DNA of 64,000 bases, from NCBI GenBank assembly GCA_963575645.1, contig OY754466.1, positions 47,586,001 to 47,650,000 on the forward strand, written 5' to 3'. This document shows positions 36,123 to 46,866 of this stretch, in pieces (the first letter of the stretch is position 1; the number at the start of each line of letters is the position of its first letter). The translations under genes and the position numbers were made by a program. Under the pieces are notes generated by a model. That model worked only from the letters and a program-made list of their open reading frames with translations. It did not search any database and was not told the DNA's origin. This DNA is from Xanthostigma xanthostigma (lineage: Eukaryota > Arthropoda > Insecta > Raphidioptera > Raphidiidae).

Positions 36123-36395
36123 ATTTGTTACGATTTTAAATTTTTAGTGGGGTATATTGAAACATATTTTAAATGGGTTTAAAGAAATTCAATCCCTAGA
36201 AAAAGGACGGAGCAAAAAAGATGACCAGATAAGTAAAGTTAAACAAATGAAAATAAGTTAACATGAAAGTAAACTCTAAAACTGGGTTAAAATTTATTAC
36301 GCTAAGTTGTATGTCCGTACCAAAAAATTTCCTAGAGAATAATTTTTGGAATGCGAACAATGACCATATTATAATATATATAGGTTTAGAAAACT

Positions 36396-36441
36396 TTATA
36401 GACGCTGATGAGTGATGATCTCACTTGTTGAGCGTCTATAA
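36396..36441. repeat. Short perfect hairpin
   Basis: TTATAGACGCT and AGCGTCTATAA (11 bp each) enclose a smaller stem (GAGTGA / TCACTT, one G-U pair). The stem is too short for a standard pre-miRNA. It has a CTGATGA string but no GAAA, so it is not a hammerhead. Confidence 0.5.
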
Positions 36442-37660
36442 TCTACAATTTTCTTCTTAGAAAACTTTGAACAGTATTAACAATGATTTTGAAAATAGTT
36501 TTTTTTTTGTTTGTATAAATTACATAATTGTAGATTTTTTTCAAAATCGTTGACAATCGACAGTATTAATATTATGTACTTTAAATACACATTTAGGATA
36601 AATAAATATTTTTTATACCAATATATTTAAATAATAAAGCTTAAATATAATATAAATCTACTCTTTTTTATGATTTATGTGTATTCCAGAAAACAGTATG
36701 AAAAAATGAATGAATGATTACAAAAAGTATATCTAGGATGAAATGAATTATATTACAAGGGATGTTACATTATATTGAAACGAAAGCCAGCGAGTTCCAA
36801 CAGTCCCACGAATGATAACATAATTGCGCCCGAGATATATAATATACCATATTTTTGCTATAAGCTATAAAAAAAACAGGCAGACAGACACAAACAATGA
36901 TTTACTATGAAATTGGTATAACGCGACCAATTTGTTTTTCATTGCAGCACTAGTGCGAAATGAATCACTTTTTATTCAAAAAATACATAAGAGCTTAGAA
37001 TCTCTCCAAAAATCAACACCTAGGTGACCTATTTTGAATCAATGTGCGCAGAATTACAAAAAAAATACATAAATCTTTAAAATTTCTGAGCTACAATTTT
37101 AAGGCATATAAATATATTCACTAATAATTTATGTATCCTTGCTGTTTTATTGAAAATGGAAAATTGAAAACTATACGCGTCGTTTGGAAATGCAGTCTGC
37201 ATCAATTATTTACAAAAAAAGTTAGTTACCTAATTTTTTTCTTTTAGCTTCGCATATTTATGTAAATTTGAGGTTGAAAAAAATAACCGCAAAGTGCTAA
37301 AAATAGTAATTAGGTAAGGATCTCAAATGTCGACAACATTTACTTCAAAAAAGGAGGAGGTTCTATGTTCGACTGTATATATATTTTTTTTATGTATGTT
37401 CACCGATTTCTCCGTCAATTATTTACCGATTTTCAAAACTCTTTTTAAACGCTTTATATTAGTTTGGGTTGTAAGTATGTAACGGAATCTTTGAGCATAA
37501 TTTTCACCAATTTCCCGAAGTCTGATTAATTTGAAACTTTGCATACGTATCAAGGACCGATGACAATGCAATAATTTGATAACAGTTTCCCATTATCCTT
37601 ATTAGGACCCCCAGGATTAATAAATTCTTTTATAGATCCTCAAACTAAAAAGTGAAAAAT
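36442..37660. other. Non-coding AT-rich stretch
   Basis: No gene or clear repeat boundary recognised. Confidence 0.4.
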
Positions 37661-37877
37661 AAAATATAGTTTAAAAAAAACTAAAAAACACGCTTTATAT
37701 CGGACTAAAAAGTAAAAAATAATTGTTTTAAAATAAGCTTAAAAAGCGTGGGGCGCTCGATGTACGAAAATGTGGAACAAAGCGCCCCACGCTTTTTAAG
37801 CTTATTTTAAAACAATTATTTTTTACTTTTTAGTCCGATATAAAGCGTGTTTTTTAGTTTTTTTTAAACTATATTTT
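37661..37877. repeat. Perfect 97-bp inverted repeat (hairpin element)
   Basis: Arms 37661-37757 and 37781-37877 are identical in reverse complement as far as I can align by eye, with a 23-bp loop. Ends read AAAATATAGTTT. The arms meet at GTGGGGCGCT / AGCGCCCCAC. Lack of differences implies recent formation or gene conversion between arms. Confidence 0.85.
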
Positions 37878-38046
37878 TTTTATTCGAAAGAGTGCACTTC
37901 CGAGGTGGTCCCATCGGAACCAAGTCAGGATCTGATGGTGGAATCCGGAGAAATCGAGGGAAACTCAAATTTTACCTATTGCAATACTTCATAAAATAAC
38001 TGCATAATTTATTGAGTAAATATCTAACACTAAAAAGAGAAAAATA

Positions 38047-38235
38047 AAATTGAACCGACTTCAAAATATGCACTAAAAAGTAATAAAATAATTACAATTA
38101 TTGTTATTTTTGGAGTCGGTGTCAGCCAAGGAAACACTACAATATACATTGCAATAATAACACCGACTCCAAAAATAACAATAATTGTAATTATTTTATT
38201 ACTTTTTAGTGCATATTTTGAAGTCGGTTCAATTT
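38047..38235. repeat. Second long hairpin, arms 76 bp
   Basis: Arms 38047-38122 and 38160-38235 match (AAATTGAACCGACTTC... and complement), loop about 37 bp. It shares the phrase ACTTTTTAGT with the hairpin at 37661, so the two may belong to one family. Confidence 0.85.
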
Positions 38236-38789
38236 TTTTGTTAAAAATATTTTATAAATTGATTAATATCGGAAATGACCTTTCATTTGATTAGATAACT
38301 TTATCGGGTAGTTAATTTCTTACCTCAGATATAATAATTATCTACTGTAAATTGTCCGCTTTGTGATTTTATTTCAATAATTTTGGAAGCACGCTTTGCA
38401 TTTTATGATAATCACTTATATACGAATAAGTTGAAAACATTTTAAGTGAAAGTATATAATTATTGATGAATATGAGCTATGAACTATTTTGTTTAAGTAA
38501 ATCGTTATGCTATAATTTTACGTGCATTGGGGAACCATATCTAATAGATAATTATGTCTATGCAGAAGTGAATTATGTTCATTTTTTCACTACTTTCAGG
38601 TATTTTTTTTATTATCCAGTATTATTCTCAAAAAAAAAAAATAAGGAAGTGTCTTACTATAATAGAGTTAACCGGAAAACCTAAATGAAAATTCTGTCAA
38701 AAGAAAGGAATGGTACGGAGCCCCCTCTTTGCGAGCTCGACTCGCACCAGACCGGTTTTTTATTAAAAAAATGTGGTTATCACAAGATA
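38236..38789. other. Non-coding stretch, nothing recognisable
   Basis: A 73-codon frame at 38463-38684 has no domain or splice context. Confidence 0.4.
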
Positions 38790-39298
38790 ATAGTCCGGGA
38801 GGTGATGTCAAAATTTATCAGTGATTTATCTCCGGCTCAAATGTAATTGATTGACGAGTTTAACCATTACTCTGTTCGAAATCGAAAGTCAGTCAGCGCA
38901 CCCGCGGTGGGTGTGGGCGTGGGAGGCTGTGAAACTCATCGGAAAAACTATGAAAAAAAGTGATAAATCTGCTGATGAAAATTTGTTAGATTGTAAATAA
39001 TTGATGATTAAACGTGAAAATACTCGTCAGTCACTTTCCCGACGGTGGAAACATCGTCAGTCAGAGGTTTGAAGCCTTTAAAAGAATATCAATTGCTGTT
39101 TGAATTTAAAATCGATATTTTCAGAACGAATAGTAGGAATAGAATGTTTCAGTTCCTACTATTCGTTCTGAAAATATCGATTTTAAATTCAAACACAGCA
39201 ATTGATATTCGAACAGAGTAATGGTTAAACTCTTCAATCAATTACATTTGAGTCGGAGATAAATCACTGATAAATTTTGACATCACCTGCCGGACTAT
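38790..39298. mobile_element. Nested foldback element, about 510 bp
   Basis: Outer arms 38790-38882 and about 39213-39298 start AATAGTCCGG / CCGGACTAT. An inner hairpin at about 39095-39205 has arms around ATTCGTTCTGAAAATATCGA. The inner and outer right arms touch, suggesting stepwise growth by inversion. Confidence 0.75.
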
Positions 39299-39608
39299 AA
39301 GCAATTTTTTTCAATAAAAACCAATCAAAAGCGAATCGAACTACCGTGAGTATAAACTCATCAATGATGCTGGACTTCGCCACGAAGAAGAGCGCCAAGT
39401 AGCCAGAAATAAAAATTAATTATGATTTTACTAGTAATTTCGTGTTCCATATAGGAAAATCTGTAATATTCACAAAAACGAAATTTTGAAATAAATTCCG
39501 TAATTTTTCTTGATTGTATAGAGTTAATTTTCTAAATATACCCGCTGTACAAATACTCAAAAATTCAAAAAAAAAAAATTAATGAATCCTTTCATTAAAT
39601 ATTTTTTT

Positions 39609-39922
39609 AAATGTCTGACACCTCGAATATGTCGACATATTCGAGGTGTCAGACATTTTAAATGGTTCATGTTATTTGTCAGAAAACATTATTTTAGCGT
39701 TTTGGTTGAAGTTTTTAAGCTATCCAATTAAAAAAACATACAGTATCTATAAATTTTTACATGTCGTCAAAACGACATCTTTCGGAAAATTTAGAGGGAA
39801 AACGCGCCAAAATCAAGAAAAGTCATAGAGGAAATAGGTGTCAGACTAGGCCTAATGAAGCCATATACAAAGTTTGGGGAGAGTATGTGTCAGTAAAATT
39901 TTTGCCGACGGGCACTGACTAA
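39609..39922 (+). mobile_element. Foldback element copy 2 (palindromic core plus right arm)
   Basis: Bases 39609-39658 are a perfect 50-bp palindrome centred on GTCGAC. The right arm of the element at 15411-15935 follows, ending TTTGCCGACGGGCACTGACTA. The left arm is absent. The arm again encodes the SSKRHLSENLEGKR...YKVWGE frame. Confidence 0.75.
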
Positions 39923-40117
39923 ATGTAATATCGGTTTATACTTAAATTATAAAACCTATAATAAGAGTAATTATTGAATAAAAAAATACACTTACGGAAT
40001 AATCACATGATGCCATCATCCTCTACTGATACCCGAAACGAGTCCTTTTAAATCACACATTTTTATATCACAACGCAAAAATTAAGTTCAATAACAATCT
40101 CTATGAATAGTATTTTA
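39923..40117. other. Short non-coding stretch
   Basis: No feature recognised. Confidence 0.4.
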
Positions 40118-40505
40118 CATCACAAGGGCCGAAAGTTGAATTTTCGACCCTGCGCGTCATGAGCCCGACGCGAAGCCGAGGGCATCGTGACGCGCAGGGC
40201 CGAGATTTCAACTTTTAAGGCCCGTGTGGTGTATACGATTTTTTTTCATATCCGCTCGAAAGTACGTACTTTCGTCAGCAGGGACGAAAGATTGACATTT
40301 ACTCCTAGTGAGAACGGCGGGAGAAAAAAATTTCTCATGCGTATTTATACTCGTAACTAGGGTTACCGCTGTCATTTAATATAATAAATAACAGGGAGGA
40401 AATGTCAAACTTTCGTCCTTGCTATAAGGGACGAAAGTACGTACTTTCGATCGAGGTATAAAGGACGAAAGTACGTACTTCCGATCGAGGTATGAAGAAA
40501 ATTAT
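40118..40505. repeat. GC-rich hairpin plus repeated CGAAAGTACGTACTTTCG motif
   Basis: A hairpin at about 40135-40215 (GACCCTGCGCGTCA / TGACGCGCAGGG) is followed by three copies of an 18-bp palindrome CGAAAGTACGTACTTTCG at 40257-40274, 40432-40449 and 40466-40483 (one mismatch in the last). The last two copies are in a 34-bp direct repeat with GATCGAGGTAT. A transposon terminus cluster is likely. Confidence 0.6.
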
Positions 40506-40793
40506 TTTTCACTAACTTAAAAAAAATGGAATAAGTATCTAAAACGAAAATATTGACAACAAATATTTAAATATCTGAAACCCGTTTCTGATTTTTTGAA
40601 GTGAAACTTCTTTAGTTGCGTTTTGCACTTGCACGATAGAATAAAGAATGTCACTGGTCACATGTAACCGGGTTACAATCTATATAAATTCAACGCAACC
40701 GGGTGAAAAGATTACACGCACTGATATCTGAAATGAAATTTAACAAATTTTTAAACATTAACTTTCGGTACCAATAATTATCTAACATATATA
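40506..40793. other. Non-coding stretch
   Basis: Nothing recognisable. Confidence 0.4.
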
Positions 40794-40958
40794 TATGTTA
40801 CGGTAAATGTAAACTCTTGGGAAATGTACACTTTTACCGTAAAATGTACCGGGAAATATGTACATTTGCCGCAATATCTACATTTAATGTACACATTATC
40901 CAGCACATTTTACGGTAAAAGTGTACATTTCCCAAGAGTTTACATTTACCGTAACATA
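40794..40958. mobile_element. TIR element, TGTTACGG family, copy 2
   Basis: Starts TATGTTACGGTAAATG and ends CATTTACCGTAACATA; arms of about 55 bp. Same termini as 6841-7315 but with a different interior (repeated TGTACATTT-like words). TA at the edges again. Confidence 0.8.
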
Positions 40959-41704
40959 TATAACCACATGGGTGTTGTGAAAAAAATACGAATTTTAAAT
41001 CTAAAACCAGGCCATTAACGTTAAAATTTTATTTTTATTATACATAATTACTAAAGAAAACCACTAAAATACAGTTTAAAATATTTTCACGCTAAAACAC
41101 GTCGACGCTGCTACATTCAAGTTCAATACCAAACTAAGTTTTTAAATCAGTTTTACAAATCATTTTTACAAGTTTTGTACGTTTTATGTAATCTTTAAAA
41201 TTTAAATGTATAACAGTTTATACCTATTATATACATACAGGTGATCAAAAAATTACCGTTCACGTTTGATTAGTTTAAAGACTTTATTATTTTCTTTGCA
41301 TTTCGTACATTTATGTATATGGTAAAAATAGCTTTTGATTTTTTGTCAGTTCTTAATCTTCCCATTTTATTTACAATTTATATATAATAATATAATAATT
41401 ATACAAATAATGAAGCAGCTCTCTAAAATATTTAGTCCGTCGATTTACTTCTTTTTTTAATTACTGTAATATTCAATTAACACTGTAAACAATACTTTGA
41501 GAGTAATTAAATCTAGCCTGTGGAAATGAATATGAAGTGTGTTTGTATGTTTAATTAACTTTATTTGTTTATTTATTTACAAATGTTATTAATTTGCACA
41601 AATAATAATTTTACTTCAGACAATAATAAAATTTATTTAATATGTTATTGTGTATTTCACTATCCACTTTTGGAAACTTTAAAATTTTGTCCTTTTAGTT
41701 AAGA
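40959..41704. other. Non-coding AT-rich stretch
   Basis: No feature recognised. Confidence 0.4.
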
Positions 41705-41907
41705 TTAAGGCCTAGTTTATATGAGAGGCGTTCAACGCGCGTTTACAATTTCTATACAATTGTATAGAACTGTTTATATGATAACGCGCGTTCAGCGCGC
41801 CACCAACGCGCGTTATCATATAAACAGTTCTATACAATTGTATAGAAATTGTAAACGCGCGTTGGGCCAACGCGCGTTGAAAGCTCTTCATGTGTGCTAG
41901 GCCTTAA
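41705..41907. mobile_element. TTAA-flanked palindromic MITE
   Basis: TTAA at 41705-41708 and 41904-41907 flank GGCCTAG...CTAGGCC. Long inner arms (TTTATATGATAACGCGCGTT and complement) carry many ACGCGCGTT words. TTAA is the piggyBac target, but the termini do not match canonical piggyBac ends, so family is open. Confidence 0.7.
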
Positions 41908-42459
41908 GACTGATCGAAAAGAAAGAATTGAATAAAAAAACTTAAGAACGTAAGAATTGATCGAAATGACCTCAGTTACCGAGCATCTATAATTTTTCTT
42001 TTCAAAATGCGTTACATATAGTTACAAAAATCGTTTCAATTGATTAATTAATTATTTTTTGAGGAGGATCAATGTAACATTCTACAATACTTTTTTTATA
42101 GAGAAATACCTTTATGCGGCTACAATCTCAGGCCATTTGTCAAATCAGATTTTCTTCAGGCGAGCAGAAGAAACATTTATGATACTCAGATGCTTAAATG
42201 TAGGCTACCCATCTTTCAATACTTCAATTTGTTGCCTTCCCATTAGGTATTTAATCTCTTAAAGGTTCTCTTTAAAAGCATACAAAAATACAAGCCCTTG
42301 GTTCTTTTTGTCCGCTAATTTAAAAATAATTTAGATCTTGTTCAAATTCAGTATGTTTAAACATTGGTTTCAATAAGAACTTAAAATACACGAATTTACT
42401 GTTTTGGATAATGATTTCTTAAAGTTAATGTGGCATTTAAGCGACACGTGATGTCATCC
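41908..42459. other. Non-coding stretch
   Basis: No feature recognised. Confidence 0.4.
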
Positions 42460-43059
42460 AGAATCATATATATTAACACACTAAGGTTAAAGATGTTTGC
42501 CTCCCTTCTTAGAAAAAACTTCACAATTTCTCCACATAAATTATATATCATTTTACAGATAATTGCTTGCTCTATTGACATCGACAACTAAAAAATTTAT
42601 TATTGCTTTTGTTTTTGTAAATTAATTAAAATACAGCAACGCTGAACAACGTCTGCCATCTAACGGCTTTAATTTTGAAACAACGTCAACACTTCGATCT
42701 GTCATCTGACCTTCATATTGTAATACAACAGACAGAATACTGCACACTGCCATCTGACGGTTTTAATTTTGAAACAGCGAGCAACGCTGAACAACGTCAC
42801 AGCAATGCAGCATGATGCCATCTGGCTTAGCTCAACGCTTTTGCTACTTGCGCCTCTATATGACAATTTTAGTAAAATATTTCTTCGATCTGTCATCTGA
42901 GCTTCATATTGTAATACAACAAAAAGAAGAACGTTATAAGCAGTGTGCAAAATTAGAAACGAATTGAATACCTGCAATCATATTTAAAAAATAATTTTGT
43001 AAAGTGATAATTATTATACTTATTTAGTGCCAATAATTCGCACAGGTCACACTAGTATT
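42460..43059 (-). repeat. Dispersed repeat, copy 2 (inverted relative of 22553-23180)
   Basis: Reverse-complement match to 22553-23180 including the 91-codon frame beginning MQVFNSFLILHTAYN. The flanking direct repeats of copy 1 are not present here, so those belong to the first site only. Confidence 0.75.
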
Positions 43060-43867
43060 TAGGAAATACAATAGGAGAAAATAGTCTAAATAACTTGTCC
43101 ATTTTGCATACAGAGTGGGAAATTTTAAACCGTATTGATACTGACAAAATATTTAATGATTTTGCAAGAAATAAATTGAGTGTTTTCTTGCTACTTCTAT
43201 TTATAATTTGAGTATTGAAGGCCCCAAAAATTTTTAATCGCTTGGGACCTCCACTTGCTCTGAGTCGCCGCTGTGGCTACTGCATAATTCAGTATCTAGA
43301 AATATTAAATATCATATAATTTGAAATTGATTTAATGTCAGATTCGGTGGACTGAAGTGGCCATAAAAATTAAATTATTTGTTACAATTGTTACAAAAAT
43401 AATACAAATTGTAAACCTTGGACTAGAACTGCATTTGCAGTCCTCGGCATTATTTTCTACTCTAAGATAATATATCTGTCGACATAATAACATTATGGTC
43501 ATAATAAGTATAATTTATGTCGGTGATAAAACAACGTTAAGAAGCTTAATGTGCATTTTCAGATATTATGAAGACCGTAACAACGACTACCTTACTGTTT
43601 GCAGTATCTAATATCTATAGGCAAAGCTGTACGACATACCGTGGCGTCTATATCATCGCAAATATATAAGTTTTCAAAACACAGCCGGAAGAGGAGCCCT
43701 AAAAAATTTTTATTATAAAAAACATGAAAAATCGCCCAGATATTTGTTAATTATATGGTAGCTGAATCGAATAAACACGCTTAGAACTTTTTATCTATTT
43801 AGTTTAGAAGTTACGGCGTTTTAAATTTTTTCGAGGAAGATTTACATAAACGCTTCTATCTCCTAAA
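43060..43867. other. Non-coding stretch
   Basis: No feature recognised. Confidence 0.4.
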
Positions 43868-44375
43868 CCAGGGATGACGAACCCATGGCACGTGACAGAT
43901 TATTATGGGCACGGCATTGATTGAGGTGCAAAAATGAGCAATTCGTTCATAAAGCAGTCTACATATTATTGTGATCTCTATGAAAAAATTATTAAAATAA
44001 AATAGAAGAAATAGGCACTTCGAACAGAATTTTATATATTTATTTTACAAGAGTCGTTACCAAATAATTCTTAATTGATCTTTAATACAGAAATTCCTTC
44101 GACGAAAATTTCCATATCTCGTCACTTCTATTATAGTATAAAAATATTAATACTTCTCAATTTTATCGCAAAAATTGACTATTACCAATTAACAAATACG
44201 AGAAAGTTTTAGAGCGCTCAGAATATTATCGAAATTATTCTTTTAATCTCTGTTTCATTCATTTTTGACGATTAAATTTCTTTGGCTGCTTGTCGGCACG
44301 TCATGGTTGCATTAAATTTTTTTGAAAAAAATTGGCACTTAGATGTAGAAAGGCTTGCCCCCCCCCCGTCTTAAA
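43868..44375. mobile_element. hAT-like element remnant
   Basis: Begins CCAGGGATGACGAACCCATG, a hAT-style terminus, and runs to a GGCACTTAGATGTAGAAAGG end before a run of about 10 C (44356-44367). About 245 bp inside (43925-44172) recur at 47655-47898. Target duplication not found. Confidence 0.5.
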
Positions 44376-45754
44376 CTAAACAAGGTAAAGAGCTGGAGAT
44401 TCAATAGATTCAGCGTGATTTTTTTTCTATAAGTACGGTTAACAATTAACATTAAACGTATCTGAAAGCTCGTGGTGTCAAAAAAGTCTCTTACTCTCTA
44501 ATTCGTAAAATTAGGCAGAATTTGAAAAATTTACAATTTTTAAAAAAATATTAAAGTATCACGGATATGCTTGAAATTAGTTCACTTGAATCAAGAGAAC
44601 ACAAGCGCAGAAGTCTATATCTTTTAGTTTCGAAGTTATCGTTTTTTAAAGAATAAAAAAGTTAAAACGCGCGTAACTCCTATGCAAATGAGCTGCGCGT
44701 GTGCTCATTGAATTCAGCATGTCAAAATTTATAACATAATATCTTTAGTAACAATGCGGCTTGAGAGATATTTGTTTTGAAGATTTTTACTAGAAATGCG
44801 CCGAAATTAAGTTCTCAATTAAACAAAAAATCAGCTTTACATAAATTAATTCAAGGCCGCAGCCAGGACGAAGATCGAGGTGTTTGATCTTCACATCCCG
44901 TTCCAAAACTCTTTCAAAAAAATATACAGTTTCAATACGTACAAGTATATTTACAAAAAAAAAATAATAATACAATTTTACAACAAACATACAAAATATT
45001 AAATTTTACAACAAAACAGCAGAAATAATAGTTCATTTTTTTAATGTCAGATTTGTGTCTCCAACACCGATAATTTTTTTTATAAAAATATATTTGGAAA
45101 CTTAACGCTTAGTTTACCAATTCTTGCGATTTTATGAGCTCTTAAATGTTTAAATGAATTATTTCTACATATTATTTTTATGAAAAAGTGGTATTTTCAG
45201 TAAATAAAGACTATTTGAAATCTTGTTAAGTATTTTATATTCAAATATCGTAATCAGAGGCGTAACTAAAGTGAGGCAACTGGGGGATGTGTCCTGGTGC
45301 AAAATTTATGTGACCACAAAAATTACAAAGTTATTTCCTAGTCGCCAGGAGGAGCCTTGGCTACGCTTTTGATAAATTGAGCACAAAGACAAGAGATCAA
45401 AAATTTGATAATCACGAATTCGACGAAAAACAACAAAAACTGGTTACATAGAAATAAAAGATCATTTATTACAACAGGTTCGTCTTCATGTACGTAGGTA
45501 ACAGAACTGATTTAATATTAATTTTTTAATTAGGTAATTATTTTTGAAAATTGTGTTGATATCGAACAGAATTTAAGAATCAGTTTGTTATTTAATAATT
45601 CAATGAATAATATGAAGATTGACTCTATTCAATAAATAGAGTAACTGTGATCCGTTGAAGTTAATGATGAGTATTTGGAAAGAATTCCGTGGCATACCTA
45701 AGGATCGAAAATGAAGCAATACTGAGATTTTTTTAAACTTGCATTTAATACTAA
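44376..45754. other. Non-coding stretch with a short repeat fragment
   Basis: At about 44700-44720 the phrase GTGCTCATTGAATTCAGCA matches the tandem repeats at 57010-57560. Otherwise nothing recognisable. Confidence 0.4.
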
Positions 45755-45880
45755 CGTTTCGATACTCTGAAGATGATACAAAACGTATCGAAACGTTAGT
45801 ATTAAATGCAAGTTTAAAAAAATCTCAGTATTGCTTCATTTTCGATCCTTATGCCACGGAAATCTTTCCAAATACTCATC
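45655..45880. repeat. Penelope-type hairpin with hammerhead apex
   Basis: Arms of about 100 bp (CGTGGCATACCTAAGGATCG... and complement) meet at the hammerhead motif described separately. Outer flanks also match (GATGAGTATTTGGAAAG near 45667 against CTTTCCAAATACTCATC near 45868). Confidence 0.8.
45761..45803 (+). ncRNA. Hammerhead ribozyme motif 2 (intact core)
   Basis: Stem I GATACT (45761-45766) pairs with AGTATT (45798-45803). Box CTGAAGA is at 45767-45773 (the seventh core position is variable, so A is allowed). Stem II is GATAC / GTATC (45775-45779, 45785-45789) with loop AAAAC. GAAAC is at 45790-45794 and GTT at 45795-45797. Stem III is only the self-complementary ACGT with no loop, which suggests action as a dimer, as proposed for other minimal hammerheads. 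Confidence 0.65.
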
Positions 45881-46086
45881 ATCAATGAATAATATTATTT
45901 ATTCTCGATTTTAGCTAGGTACTACTTTGTAAAATGCACAGGCACTTGCCCCGTCATTATGGATATCTAAATTGGCTTTTAACATATTGTTTCGTACCCT
46001 TTACTCTATTTCGAGCCTTCATTTCAGAATAATTTCGTCGCGTGACGATCATGAAGCAGTAGGTTTACTTATAAGTACCCTGTGCC

Positions 46087-46858
46087 AAGGGTTGCCAACT
46101 GTTCCGATTTAATCGGGATGTCCCGATTTCAGACCTCTTTGTCTCGTGTCCGACACAGACGTCATTTGTCCCGATATTTCATTATCTACGAATTTCAAAT
46201 TAGAAGCTCACCACGCTAGCAAATTTAGTTATTTTGGCTGATGCATCCACAATGTTCTTAATTTCAACGTAAATGCATACAGAGCTAGATACATAGATAA
46301 GCAATTTATTTGTGAAGCTAATAATAACATAGATACAAATATAATTTAGTGTTCAAATCTTTGATTAACGTCTGATTAGAACTTTTCAATAAATAAAATT
46401 ATTGACCAATTTTTCAGACAATATATTAATATAATTAATACATTAACGTTTCGATGCAGATCTGGACCTTCTTTAGAACTGATATAAAAAAATATAAAAA
46501 ATAATTAATAATAATTAGTCTCTAATTATTAATTATTTTTTATATTTTTTTAGATCAGTTTGGAAGAAGGTCCGGATCGAAACGTTAATGTATTAATTAT
46601 ATATTTTTTTGTTAATATATCATTACTTGATTAGTTTTTCTGAATCATTTTATTTTAATATATTATTATGGAACAATTCAAGTACTTGCAAATCGCTTTT
46701 TAGAAGAAACATTCTTGAGCTTATAAATTACCTAAGCAAGTAAAATGATAAGTATTGTTATTACGAATATTTTTTTAGTAGTCCCAAATGTTCATTGCCA
46801 GTCCCGTTTTTTTTCTCACAGAGTTCCGAAAACCCGATTTTCAAAGTTGGCAACCCTA
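46087..46858. mobile_element. hAT-type element, 772 bp
   Basis: Starts AAGGGTTGCCAACTGTTCCG and ends AGTTGGCAACCCTA. The exact 8-bp direct duplication CCTGTGCC lies at 46079-46086 and 46859-46866. No transposase. It contains a nested Penelope-type hairpin (46430-46600) and a fragment related to 17400-17460. Confidence 0.85.
46430..46600. repeat. Nested Penelope-type hairpin with degenerate hammerheads
   Basis: Inverted arms carry CATTAACGTTTCGAT / ATCGAAACGTTAATG with GAAGGTCC nearby. The GAAAC-GTT half is kept on both arms but the CUGANGA box is changed (CTAAAGA on the minus strand of the left arm, TTGGAAGA on the right). Confidence 0.6.
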
Positions 46859-46866
46859 CCTGTGCC

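Noticed and set aside
36396-36441. A microRNA precursor
   Set aside because: The stem is too short for a typical pre-miRNA and the flanks do not extend it.
40118-40505. A CRISPR-like array
   Set aside because: Only three palindromes with irregular spacing in a eukaryotic intergenic region, and no cas genes.
22665-42977. A small gene encoding the conserved 91-92-codon frame in the two inverted repeats
   Set aside because: The frame follows DNA identity of the repeat copies; it has no known domain, start context or splice signal.
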